Shown here: positions 9,188 to 16,058 of the stretch, piece by piece
How positions within the stretch are numbered: the stretch's first letter is position 1
Layout of the letters: each line of letters opens with the position of its first letter
DNA from: an uncultured Lachnospiraceae bacterium
GTDB taxonomy: Bacteria > Bacillota > Clostridia > Lachnospirales > Lachnospiraceae
Length of the DNA stretch: 18,336 nt
NCBI GenBank assembly: GCA_947591115.1
Contig: CANQCX010000014.1
Span: 1 to 18,336 of the forward strand
Reading direction: 5' to 3'
Notes under the pieces: model-generated
What the model was told of the DNA's origin: nothing
Seen by the model: only the letters and a program-made list of their open reading frames with translations
Databases searched by the model: none
Program-made: the position numbers and the translations under genes

Positions 9188-10138
9188 TTACAATCCCTGT
9201 CCGTCATTCATTTTGGATACAATCTTGTTTACAAGGACCAGCAAAATAACATTGATGATGGTATTAAACAACCCAACAGCCGTTGAAAAACTGTAATCTC
9301 CATTGATAATACCTTTTTTGTAAACATAGGTGGAAATGATCTCAGACGTCTGCAGGTTCAAGTCCGTCTGTAAAGCATACACTTTTTCAAATCCAATACT
9401 CATGATATTGCCGACCTGCATGATCAACTGAATGACAACCATATCTTTGATCGCCGGCCACTCTACTACCTTAATCTGCTGAAAAATATTTGCACCGTCC
9501 ATAATAGCGGCTTCCCTCAGCTCCATGCTGGCGTTTGCCAACGCCGCCGTATACATGATGGAACCCCAGCCTGCACCCTGCCAGATTCCGCTTGCAATAT
9601 AAATAGTACGAAACGCTTCCGGCATGGTCATAAAATTGATCTGCGTCCCCAGCAGCAGGTTAATCGGTCCGGTAACCGAAAGAAAGATCCTGATAATACC
9701 GCAGATTACAATTACTGAAATAAAATTCGGCATATAAAGCGCAAGCTGAATCTTTTTTCTGATTCCGGTCCTCTGAACGCGGTTTAATAAAAAAGCAAGT
9801 ATGATCGGAATCGGGAATCCCCACAGCAAGCCATAAATGCTTAATTTCAGCGTATTCCCCAAATAGGTCAGAAAATCCGGCGACGATAAAAACTGCTGAA
9901 AATACTGCAATCCGACTTTCGGACTTCCTAAAATACCCTGAATGGGATTATACTTTTCAAAAGCGATCAGAATACCTCCCATCGGTATATACTTAAAAAT
10001 GAACGTCAGCAGAAGCGCCGGCAGCAAAAAAATCACGTACAACTGCCAATTCTGCTTAAAATATAAACACGTACCAGACCAATCGATCTTTTTGGCTCTT
10101 TGCTTCTTCATAGAAGCAGTCATAGTTTGATTACTCAT
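9188..10138 (-). CDS. Carbohydrate ABC transporter permease, LplB/YteP (MalF-like) type
   Basis: This is the first gene of the operon, with a product of 316 residues. It has a short positively charged start, a first span near WQLYVIFLLPALLLTFIF, and further spans to the end. The EAA coupling loop reads ELREAAIMDGAN, with Glu at residue 209. I chose the ATG at 10138 because AAAGGAGG lies 4 bases upstream. A longer reading starting at 10171 (MRRGIREKGGC...) has only GGAG in front of it and would bury the better site, but it is not excluded. The transporter has no ATP-binding subunit gene in the window. Known LplABC-type importers use a shared MsmX/MsmK-type ATPase encoded elsewhere, so this is expected. 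Confidence 0.93.
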   Translation of the reverse strand: MSNQTMTASMKKQRAKKIDWSGTCLYFKQNWQLYVIFLLPALLLTFIFKYIPMGGILIAFEKYNPIQGILGSPKVGLQYFQQFLSSPDFLTYLGNTLKLSIYGLLWGFPIPIILAFLLNRVQRTGIRKKIQLALYMPNFISVIVICGIIRIFLSVTGPINLLLGTQINFMTMPEAFRTIYIASGIWQGAGWGSIMYTAALANASMELREAAIMDGANIFQQIKVVEWPAIKDMVVIQLIMQVGNIMSIGFEKVYALQTDLNLQTSEIISTYVYKKGIINGDYSFSTAVGLFNTIINVILLVLVNKIVSKMNDGQGL

Positions 10139-10254
10139 GCATCCTCCTTTCTCTCGAATCCCACGCCGCATTTTTCTCCGATCTTCTCATTTCATGTCCG
10201 CCAGTCCTCCTTCCCAGATCCTGCGATTAGAAAAAGCATTCAAGATTTTGTTTC
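10139..10254 (-). other. 5' leader of the transporter/GH32 operon
   Basis: About 110 bases separate the predicted transcript start from the lplB-type ATG. On the minus strand this leader contains an extra AAGGAGG (10212-10206), followed 10 bases later by ATG AAA TGA (10195-10187), a two-codon frame. No riboswitch fold or intrinsic terminator was recognised. Confidence 0.4.
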
Positions 10255-10283
10255 ATTATACCCTCTATTTTACATTTAGTCAA
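10255..10283 (-). promoter_or_regulatory. Promoter of the transporter/GH32 operon
   Basis: On the minus strand the -35 box is TTGACT (10283-10278) and the -10 box is TATAAT (10260-10255), with a 17-base spacer. The spacer directly after the -35 box contains AAATGTAAAA, the complement of the repeated half-site TTTTACATTT. A protein bound there would block polymerase, so this operon is likely repressed by the nearby LacI-family regulator. Confidence 0.85.
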
Positions 10284-10356
10284 TCTTTTATTTTACATTT
10301 GAACAGCATTTTTTACATTTTATTTTCATTTTTGCTTAACAGAACATTTTACATTT
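10268..10356. repeat. Four direct copies of TTTTACATTT in the divergent control region (putative operators)
   Basis: Exact 10-base copies lie at 10268-10277, 10291-10300, 10311-10320 and 10347-10356, with start-to-start distances of 23, 20 and 36 bases. The first sits between the -35 and -10 boxes of the minus-strand operon promoter. The last overlaps the -35 box of the plus-strand promoter. Weaker versions occur at 10323-10332 (TTTTCATTTT) and 10370-10378 (TTTTGCATT). The same half-site forms an inverted repeat over the regulator's own promoter, so these are the best candidates for its binding sites. The repeats are seen directly; the binding is inference. Confidence 0.75.
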
Positions 10357-10383
10357 GACATATTCACAGTTTTGCATTATAAT
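10355..10383 (+). promoter_or_regulatory. Promoter of the yesL-type gene
   Basis: TTGACA (10355-10360), a 17-base spacer and TATAAT (10378-10383) form a consensus vegetative promoter. The upstream TTTTACATTT half-site overlaps its -35 box, and TTTTGCATT runs into its -10 box. Transcription would start near 10390, just before the ribosome binding site of the next gene. Confidence 0.88.
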
Positions 10384-10414
10384 GATACAAATTCGGATAA
10401 GGAGGTATCGATGC

Positions 10415-11059
10415 ATGAATCATCTGTTTCATATGGATAGTCCGCTCATACAATTTATGACAAAACTGAGCATTACCATCTACCTTAATATTCTATGGTT
10501 TCTCTGCTGTATTCCGATCTTTACGATCGGAGCATCTACAACAGCGCTTTATTATGTAACCTTAAAAATGGCGGAAAATGAGGACGGCAATATCCTTCGT
10601 TCCTTTTTTCACTCCTTTAAAGAAAATTTCCGGCAGGCCACCATCATATGGATGCTTTTGTTAGGAATCGGGATTTTTTTTGGAATTGACGGCTATATAC
10701 TCTATCATATCCGTTTTGATAATGCATTCTGGACGATCTGCACCGCCCTTTATATTGCTGCAATGATCGCATATGCAATCGTATTGATGTATATCTTTCC
10801 GCTTTTGGCGCATTTTGACAATACCATTCCCAATATGCTGAAAAATGCGTTTTTCATTGGGATCCGCTACTTGTTCTGCACCATTTTGATCGCAGTGATT
10901 TATTTTATTGTTGTCTATGTAACCATCAATATTTTCACGCCCGTTATCATATTTGGCGAGGGACTCTGCGCCTTTTTAAGCTCCTGTCTGCTTTCCAACG
11001 TCTTTCGGGCATGTGAAAAGAATCCGCAGGATGATACAGATTCGGAGGACAGCATATGA
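10415..11059 (+). CDS. YesL family (DUF624) membrane protein
   Basis: The 214-residue product starts MNHLFHMDSPLIQFM, with GGAGG (10401-10405) upstream. Earlier in-frame ATGs lie upstream of the predicted transcript start and can be dismissed. It has four or five hydrophobic spans, including LNILWFLCCIPIFTIGAST, a long span near WMLLLGIGIFFGIDGYIL, and spans near residues 110-140 and 150-175. The N-terminal pattern (MDSPLIQFM..., then CCIPIFTIGAST.ALYYV) is typical of YesL/DUF624 proteins. These are found beside LplABC-type sugar transporters and LacI or two-component regulators in Firmicutes. The molecular role is not established. The gene overlaps the next by four bases (ATGA), so the two are translationally coupled. 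Confidence 0.85.
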   Translation: MNHLFHMDSPLIQFMTKLSITIYLNILWFLCCIPIFTIGASTTALYYVTLKMAENEDGNILRSFFHSFKENFRQATIIWMLLLGIGIFFGIDGYILYHIRFDNAFWTICTALYIAAMIAYAIVLMYIFPLLAHFDNTIPNMLKNAFFIGIRYLFCTILIAVIYFIVVYVTINIFTPVIIFGEGLCAFLSSCLLSNVFRACEKNPQDDTDSEDSI

Positions 11060-11676
11060 ATAGTAAGCAAAAACTGCAGTATATCTGGGATTACTACAAA
11101 CTTCATCTGTTCTTATTTCTGCTCATCCTTTGCATGGTCGGCTGTCTCATTTACGGGAAACTGATGCACAAAGAAATCGTGCTTTATGCTGCTTTGGTCA
11201 ATATTTCCGCCAGTGAAGCCTTCGTGGAAAGTCTGGATGACGATTTTTTGGAGCATCTTAACAAGAGCGCCTCCAAAAACGAGGTAAGAATCTATAAAAA
11301 TCTATCTCTTACCGATGACGTTTCCAGTCCCTATTACGAGTACACCTATGCTTCAAGCATGAAACTGCTGGCTGCCATAGATACGGAGCAGTTGGATGTG
11401 ATCCTGATGGATCGCGAAGTTTTTGATGCATTTGCACAAGAAGAATATCTGGCATATCTTGACGATCTTCTTTTGCAGAAAGCGCCGGATTTATATGAAA
11501 AGCTCAAGCCTTCACTGATCGCAGGTACCGATTTGGACAGTCATTGCATGGGAATCGACCTGTCGCAATCCCCGATCGTTCAAAAAGCCGGTTTTACGGA
11601 TACCGTTTATCTGGGTATTATTGCCAATAGTCCGCGAACGGATATGGCTGTTTCCTATATTTCCTATTTGTTCTGA
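11056..11676 (+). CDS. Single-span membrane protein with solute-binding-protein-like outer region
   Basis: The 206-residue product is not a family I can name with confidence. It has a short charged cytoplasmic start (MNSKQKLQYIWDYYKLH), one hydrophobic span at about residues 17-34, and an outer region of about 170 residues. Within it the stretch QLDVILMDREVFDAFAQEEY followed by LAYLDDLL resembles the lobe-crossing region of extracellular sugar-binding proteins, in which a value-dependent D-h-h-h-x-D segment precedes an h-x-x-L-D-D-L segment. That similarity is by eye only. It starts inside the end of the yesL-type gene (ATGA overlap), so it is coupled to it and may act with YesL and the importer. 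A lipoprotein reading was considered because of VGC at residues 28-30, but the span is not at a canonical lipobox position. Confidence 0.8.
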   Translation: MNSKQKLQYIWDYYKLHLFLFLLILCMVGCLIYGKLMHKEIVLYAALVNISASEAFVESLDDDFLEHLNKSASKNEVRIYKNLSLTDDVSSPYYEYTYASSMKLLAAIDTEQLDVILMDREVFDAFAQEEYLAYLDDLLLQKAPDLYEKLKPSLIAGTDLDSHCMGIDLSQSPIVQKAGFTDTVYLGIIANSPRTDMAVSYISYLF

Positions 11677-11710
11677 ATGCATCATGCACAGAATCAGGCA
11701 TATGATGTAT
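11677..11710 (+). terminator. Possible weak hairpin terminator after the yesL-type pair
   Basis: ATGCATCAT (11677-11685) can pair with ATGATGTAT (11702-11710), nine pairs with one G-U, across a 16-base loop. A short T-rich run follows. The stem is AT-rich and the loop large, so termination would be partial at best. Confidence 0.25.
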
Positions 11711-11717
11711 TTTACTT

Positions 11718-11746
11718 TTGACACTTTTTGATTTTTACATTATAAT
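11718..11746 (+). promoter_or_regulatory. Promoter of the LacI-family regulator gene
   Basis: TTGACA (11718-11723), a 17-base spacer and TATAAT (11741-11746) are a perfect consensus. The core TTTTACATTATAAT differs by one base from that of the yesL-type promoter. The inverted repeat at 11734-11756 covers the -10 box, which points to autorepression. Confidence 0.88.
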
Positions 11747-11756
11747 AAAATGTAAA
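11734..11756. promoter_or_regulatory. Perfect inverted repeat TTTACATT-N7-AATGTAAA (putative autoregulatory operator)
   Basis: The left arm is 11734-11741 and the right arm 11749-11756, eight bases each with no mismatch and a 7-base AT-only centre. It overlaps the -10 box of the regulator's promoter. The arms equal the core of the TTTTACATTT copies at 10268-10356. Classical LacI-family operators are palindromes with a central CG pair; this one has none. Confidence 0.72.
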
Positions 11757-11788
11757 TGCTACATGTCAAACTCAGAAAGGGGAGTATA

Positions 11789-12859
11789 ATGGCTGAACGA
11801 ATTACTATTCAGGATATTGCAGATGCACTTGGCATCTCGCGCAACACCGTATCCAAAGCAATCAATAATACGGGAGTTCTCGCGGATTCTACCAGAGACA
11901 AAATTTTAAAAAAAGCGGCGGAGATGGGATATAAACAGTTTTCTTATATTTCTGTTTCCAATATGGGGAAACCGGAGCTGCTCCTTCCTAACACAAAAGA
12001 TACCGGAGAAATCGCATTGCTGACCACTTACTTTTTAGGCGGATCGCATTTCGCCTCTGTCATGTTGGATAAATTTCAACGGGAGCTGTCCCAGCTTGGC
12101 TACCGTCTTACCATGCATCGTATTTTAGAACAAGAAGAAAAAGAACTGCAGCTTCCGGCATCGTTTGAATTACAGAAAACAGCCGGTATCATCTGTTTTG
12201 AAGTTTTTAACGAAAAATACAGTCAGATGTTATGCAATCTCGATATTCCGATCCTTTTTGTAGACGCGCCCGTTCCGATCTCCGGAAACACGCTGAAAGC
12301 GGATCGTCTTTGCATGGACAATGACTCGAATATTTTTGCATTTGTAAAAGAAATGAGCCGCAGGGGGAAAAACAAAATCGGATTTGTTGGAGAATACATG
12401 CATTGCCAATCCTTCTTTGAACGATATATGGCGTATCGGAATGCTATGTATCTTTTTGGACTTCCTATCGACGAGCAATTTTGCATTACCAGAAACAAAC
12501 AGGATAATACCCTGCTCCCTCCTGCAGAATACCAGGCCTATCTGACAGACTATATCCAAGATTTAAAAAGCCTGCCGGATGTTTTTATCTGCGCGAATGA
12601 TTTTGTGGCAATCGATCTGCTTCATGCGTTTAAGGCTCTAAACATCTCTGTTCCGGAAGATGTTTATTTGTGCGGTTTTGACGATTCTCCGGAATCAAGG
12701 ATCATTACTCCGCCGCTAACCACCATTCACATCCATAGTCAGGTAATGGGGTATTCCGCAGTATATCTCCTGCTTTCCCGTATTTCGGAACCGTCATTAA
12801 ACTACCGTTCCGTCCATACGGAAACTACGCTGATCTACCGAAAATCAACCGGAGACTAA
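11789..12859 (+). CDS. LacI family transcriptional regulator, likely controls the adjacent sugar operon
   Basis: The 356-residue product starts at the ATG at 11789, behind AAAGGGGAG. The longer frame from 11756 begins inside the operator and is rejected. Residues 5-28 form the LacI-type helix-turn-helix (ITIQDIADALGISRNTVSKA), with recognition residues Arg18, Asn19 and Lys23. After KAAEMGY the sequence reads KQFSYISVSNMG, not the usual PNxxARxL hinge helix that enters the minor groove, so operator recognition should differ. Residues about 75-350 are the periplasmic-binding-protein-like effector domain (GEIALLTTYF..., VFICANDFVAIDLL, LCGFDDSPESRIITPPLTTI). The effector is probably a sugar from the GH32 pathway. 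The gene has its own promoter with an overlapping inverted repeat. It is convergent with galT. Confidence 0.92.
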   Translation: MAERITIQDIADALGISRNTVSKAINNTGVLADSTRDKILKKAAEMGYKQFSYISVSNMGKPELLLPNTKDTGEIALLTTYFLGGSHFASVMLDKFQRELSQLGYRLTMHRILEQEEKELQLPASFELQKTAGIICFEVFNEKYSQMLCNLDIPILFVDAPVPISGNTLKADRLCMDNDSNIFAFVKEMSRRGKNKIGFVGEYMHCQSFFERYMAYRNAMYLFGLPIDEQFCITRNKQDNTLLPPAEYQAYLTDYIQDLKSLPDVFICANDFVAIDLLHAFKALNISVPEDVYLCGFDDSPESRIITPPLTTIHIHSQVMGYSAVYLLLSRISEPSLNYRSVHTETTLIYRKSTGD

Positions 12860-12877
12860 AGCTTCAACGCACATAAA

Positions 12878-12909
12878 GAAGATGCCTGACGGCAACGCCA
12901 GGCATCTTC
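12878..12909. terminator. Hairpin between convergent lacI-type gene and galT
   Basis: GAAGATGCCTG (12878-12888) pairs perfectly with CAGGCATCTTC (12899-12909) around a 10-base loop. It begins 18 bases after the regulator stop codon and lies 26 bases past the galT stop on the other strand. T-runs are short on both sides (TCCTCT on plus; TTTAT on minus), so it is a plausible but not ideal bidirectional terminator. Confidence 0.65.
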
Positions 12910-12935
12910 CTCTATGTCATATCAAGTTCTTACTT

Positions 12936-14471
12936 CTACTGGTTGACCGCATCTGCGAACCGCATAAATGCCGCCCTGCCTTCTTCGGTGCATTTGAACA
13001 CGCCGGCGTCCTTTAATACCTCATTGAACACCAGACCGATTTCCTCATGGATGATATCCGTAATGTTTTCCGGAGTGATGCTGTCATATTTTTGCAGGAA
13101 GCCTTCCGCCCAGTCCGCATGGGAAGCGAGCGTATCGGTGGAGCGCAGATCCTTGCCGCTTAAAATAGCCTCCTCTAACTCCGCCATTTCGTCTTTCAGA
13201 CGCGCCGGCAGTACGGCAAGACCCATAACCTCGATCAGACCGATGTTTTCTTTCTTAATGTGATGAAGCGCCGCATGCGGATGATATACGCCCAGCGGAT
13301 GCTCCTCCGTAGTAATGTTGTTGCGGAGCACCAGATCCAGCTCGTAATCCTCTCCGCGTCTTCTGGCGATCGGCGTGATCGTATTATGCGGCTCGTTGTC
13401 CGTCTCCGCAAATACAAATGCCGCTTCATCGGTGTAGCCTCTCCATGTCGTCAGGATCTTATCCGCAAGCTCGATCAGACACTCCTTGTCCGGTCCGCTG
13501 ATCCGGATTACCGACATCGGCCATTTCACGATTCCTGCCTTCACGTCTTCAAATCCCTGAAACGTAAGCGGTTTTTCGATTTCCGCGCGCGCCATCGCAA
13601 AGGTGTAATGTCCGCCCTGAAAATGGTCGTGGCTTAAAATGGAGCCTCCGACGATCGGAAGGTCGGCATTGGAGCCTACGAAATAATGCGGGAACTGCGT
13701 TACAAAATCAAGCAGCTTGCCAAACGTCGCACGCTCGATTTTCATCGGCGTATGCAGAGAATTAAATACGATGCAGTGCTCGTTGTAATATACATACGGC
13801 GAATACTGGAAAAACCAGTCGCTGTTGTTGATCGTTACCGGAATGATGCGGTGGTTCTGTCTCGCCGGATGATTGACGCGTCCGGCATATCCCTCGTTCT
13901 CCTTGCAGAGCTGGCATTTCGGATATGCGCTCTGTTTTGCGTTTTTCGCCGCTGCGATCGCTTTCGGATCCTTTTCCGGTTTGGACAGATTGATGGTAAT
14001 GTCCAGCTTTCCAAACTCGGTATCCGTCGTCCATTTCTGATCCTTTTTGATCCTCTGTCTGCGGATATAGTTGCTGTCGCAGCTTAATTTATAAAAATAA
14101 TCCGTTGCCGCCTGTGCGGAGGTTCCCTCATAAAGCTCCTGAAATTTCGCGCGGATCTCGCTCGGCCGCGCAACCAGACATCCCATGATCTTTGTATCGA
14201 ACAGATCCTTATAAACGATGCTGTTTTCTTTCATAATGCCTTTCTCATAGGCATATTCCATCATTTCCTCCAGAATGCCCTCAAGCGCCGCTTCGGCGGA
14301 TTCCTGCGTCATCGGCGGACGTTTTTCATACGCCGCAAACACCTCGTCCTCGATATCGTCCACCTCGAACAGCTCTAACAGGCGGTTCATGGTATATACC
14401 TGATCATCCGGCTCGATCAGTCCGGTAACCAGACCGTATTCGGTCAACTCTAAAATTCGCTCCTGAATCAT
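12936..14471 (-). CDS. galT: UDP-glucose--hexose-1-phosphate uridylyltransferase (class II GalT)
   Basis: This enzyme exchanges UMP between UDP-glucose and galactose-1-phosphate in the Leloir pathway, in the cytoplasm. At 511 residues it matches the long class II GalT of Firmicutes, not the roughly 350-residue class I. The catalytic HxHFQ motif is SHDHFQGG, with His281 and His283, the latter the probable nucleophile. A later YHPHAALHHIKKENIGLIEV block and a CQLC metal-type pair are also class II marks. I chose the ATG at 14471 because AAGGAG lies 8 bases upstream. The GTG at 14480 sits directly on that ribosome binding site. It follows galK by 45 bases with no promoter seen between them, so galKT is an operon. 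Confidence 0.95.
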   Translation of the reverse strand: MIQERILELTEYGLVTGLIEPDDQVYTMNRLLELFEVDDIEDEVFAAYEKRPPMTQESAEAALEGILEEMMEYAYEKGIMKENSIVYKDLFDTKIMGCLVARPSEIRAKFQELYEGTSAQAATDYFYKLSCDSNYIRRQRIKKDQKWTTDTEFGKLDITINLSKPEKDPKAIAAAKNAKQSAYPKCQLCKENEGYAGRVNHPARQNHRIIPVTINNSDWFFQYSPYVYYNEHCIVFNSLHTPMKIERATFGKLLDFVTQFPHYFVGSNADLPIVGGSILSHDHFQGGHYTFAMARAEIEKPLTFQGFEDVKAGIVKWPMSVIRISGPDKECLIELADKILTTWRGYTDEAAFVFAETDNEPHNTITPIARRRGEDYELDLVLRNNITTEEHPLGVYHPHAALHHIKKENIGLIEVMGLAVLPARLKDEMAELEEAILSGKDLRSTDTLASHADWAEGFLQKYDSITPENITDIIHEEIGLVFNEVLKDAGVFKCTEEGRAAFMRFADAVNQ

Positions 14472-14516
14472 GTCCCTCACTCCTTTTCATGCAAAACTGT
14501 CTGTTTTATGTCCGTC

Positions 14517-15686
14517 CTATGCCAGCTTGCGCGGACCGTCTCCGATCTCTACTACATAAAAGTCCGCCGCATAGCCGATCTTGTCTTTGTACGCCTTTCC
14601 AACCTCTTCGATAAAGGTATCGACCGCTTCATCTTTTACAATGCTGACCGTACATCCGCCGAAGCCTGCTCCGGTCATACGCGATCCGATTACCCCGTCT
14701 ATCTTCCAAGCCTCCTCTACCAGCGTATCCAGTTCCACGCCGGTTACCTCGTAGTCGTCCCTCAGGGAAACATGAGATGCGTTCATCAGCTCGCCGAACA
14801 GTTTCACGTCGTTATTTTTAAGCGCTTCCACCGCTTTCATGGTTCTCTGGTTCTCATAAACCGCATGTTTGGCTCTCTTTACGCGGACTTCATCCTTGAT
14901 CGCGGATTTGTACTGCTCGAACTGTTCTTCGGTCAGATCCCCGAGGGAATTGATCCCGACTACCTGCTGCAGCTCCGCCAGAGCCGTTTCGCACTCGCTT
15001 CTTCTCTCGTTGTACTTCGAATCGCCAAGACCGCGCTTTTTGTTGCTGCAGGAGATCACGATCTTCGCATTTTCCAATTTAATCGGAGCATAGGTATAGT
15101 CCAGCGTCGCGGTATCCAGAAAGATCGCGTGCCCCTGTTTTCCCATAGCGATCGCAAACTGATCCATGATGCCGCAGTTTACGCCGTTGAAATGGTTCTC
15201 GGAATACTGTCCGATCAGCGCCAGATCCTGATTGGTCACGTCAAAGCCGTACAGAGACTTTAAGATATATCCGGTCAGCACCTCTACCGAAGCGGAGGAG
15301 GATAAACCGGAGCCGTTCGGAATATTTCCAAACAACAAAAGGTCCATACCGCTGTCTACCTTCATTCCTTTCTCGCCAAACGCCCAGATCACGCCCTTCG
15401 GATAATTCGTCCAGTCGGCGTCCTTCTCCGGCTTCAGATCGTCAATGCTTGCTTCAAGGATCCCCAGCTCCTCAAAATTCATCGAATAGAAACGCAGCTT
15501 GTGATCTTCTCTTTTGCGCACCACGCCGTAGGTACCGATGGTCAGCGCGCATGGAAAAACGTGTCCCCCGTTATAATCCGTATGTTCGCCGATCATGTTG
15601 ACACGTCCCGGCGCAAAATAAACGCCGATGTCCCCCTCGCCGCCAAATAATTCTTTGAACTTTGCCAATACATCCTGTTCCATCAT
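14517..15686 (-). CDS. galK: Galactokinase
   Basis: This enzyme phosphorylates galactose with ATP, the entry step of the Leloir pathway. The 389-residue length is typical. GHMP-kinase motifs are complete: GRVNMIGEHTDYNGG at about residues 27-41 (galactose and catalysis, Arg28), PNGSGLSSSAS at 123-133 (ATP loop), catalytic Asp175 in NCGIMDQFA, and MTGAGFGG from residue 337. The start is the first of two adjacent ATGs at 15686, with AAGGAG 7 bases upstream. An earlier in-frame start at 15716 lies upstream of the ribosome binding site and is rejected. The gene is first in the galKT operon. UDP-galactose 4-epimerase (galE) is not in the window. Confidence 0.97.
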   Translation of the reverse strand: MMEQDVLAKFKELFGGEGDIGVYFAPGRVNMIGEHTDYNGGHVFPCALTIGTYGVVRKREDHKLRFYSMNFEELGILEASIDDLKPEKDADWTNYPKGVIWAFGEKGMKVDSGMDLLLFGNIPNGSGLSSSASVEVLTGYILKSLYGFDVTNQDLALIGQYSENHFNGVNCGIMDQFAIAMGKQGHAIFLDTATLDYTYAPIKLENAKIVISCSNKKRGLGDSKYNERRSECETALAELQQVVGINSLGDLTEEQFEQYKSAIKDEVRVKRAKHAVYENQRTMKAVEALKNNDVKLFGELMNASHVSLRDDYEVTGVELDTLVEEAWKIDGVIGSRMTGAGFGGCTVSIVKDEAVDTFIEEVGKAYKDKIGYAADFYVVEIGDGPRKLA

Positions 15687-15736
15687 TGTCCCTCTCCTTT
15701 TTCTTTGTTTTTGCATGTTTCATGCTGTATAATTCC

Positions 15737-15764
15737 ATTATACTGTTAGATTTTCCCTTTTCAA
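15737..15764 (-). promoter_or_regulatory. Promoter of galKT
   Basis: On the minus strand TTGAAA (15764-15759), a 16-base spacer and TATAAT (15742-15737) precede galK by about 50 bases. A 13-base palindrome GCATG-TTT-CATGC (15725-15713) lies at the expected transcript start and could bind a repressor. Confidence 0.7.
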
Positions 15765-16058
15765 GATGCGTTTTTAAAATTGCAACATAACAGGCGAATC
15801 ATGCAACAAAATTACATAAATCAGAGACAGCCTCCGATATATTTTCCCCGCGCCTCTTCATTTTTTCCCGCCCCGTCCGATATAAAAGGTGTAGCAGTTT
15901 ATCCGGCCGGTAAACGCGAAAATAAATAAAACAAGAAAACAGACCAGGGACGGTATCAGAAGGGGAAAACGGAATTTCTTTTTTTGTTATCGTTTTTTAT
16001 TTCTTTTTGAAAGGATGCAGACAGAAATAACGGGTGTAGTTTTTTAAGGGGTGAACAT
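15765..16058. other. Intergenic region between divergent galK and the EF-hand gene
   Basis: Nearly 300 bases with no gene. TGCAAC occurs twice 21 bases apart (15781 and 15802). Two TCCGATAT motifs (15833-15840 and 15876-15883) match the -10 core of sigma-D promoters, but neither has a TAAA-like -35 box 15 bases upstream. No TTGACA/TATAAT pair, riboswitch or terminator was recognised on the plus strand. AAGGGGTG (16046-16053) is the ribosome binding site of the next gene. Confidence 0.45.

Noticed and set aside
10139..10254. Riboswitch or T-box in the operon leader
   Set aside because: No conserved motif or terminator/antiterminator pair could be drawn; the leader is only about 110 bases.
13260..14087. 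Plus-strand frames opposite galT
   Set aside because: Antisense to a full-length class II GalT; no start signals.
14508..15263. Plus-strand frame of 251 codons opposite galK
   Set aside because: Shadow of a galactokinase gene with all catalytic motifs; no ribosome binding site.
15833..15883. Two TCCGATAT motifs as sigma-D promoters for the EF-hand gene
   Set aside because: The bases 15 upstream are ACAT and TTCA, not TAAA-like, and the motifs lie 175-220 bases from the start codon. Only the -10 core matches, so no promoter is called.
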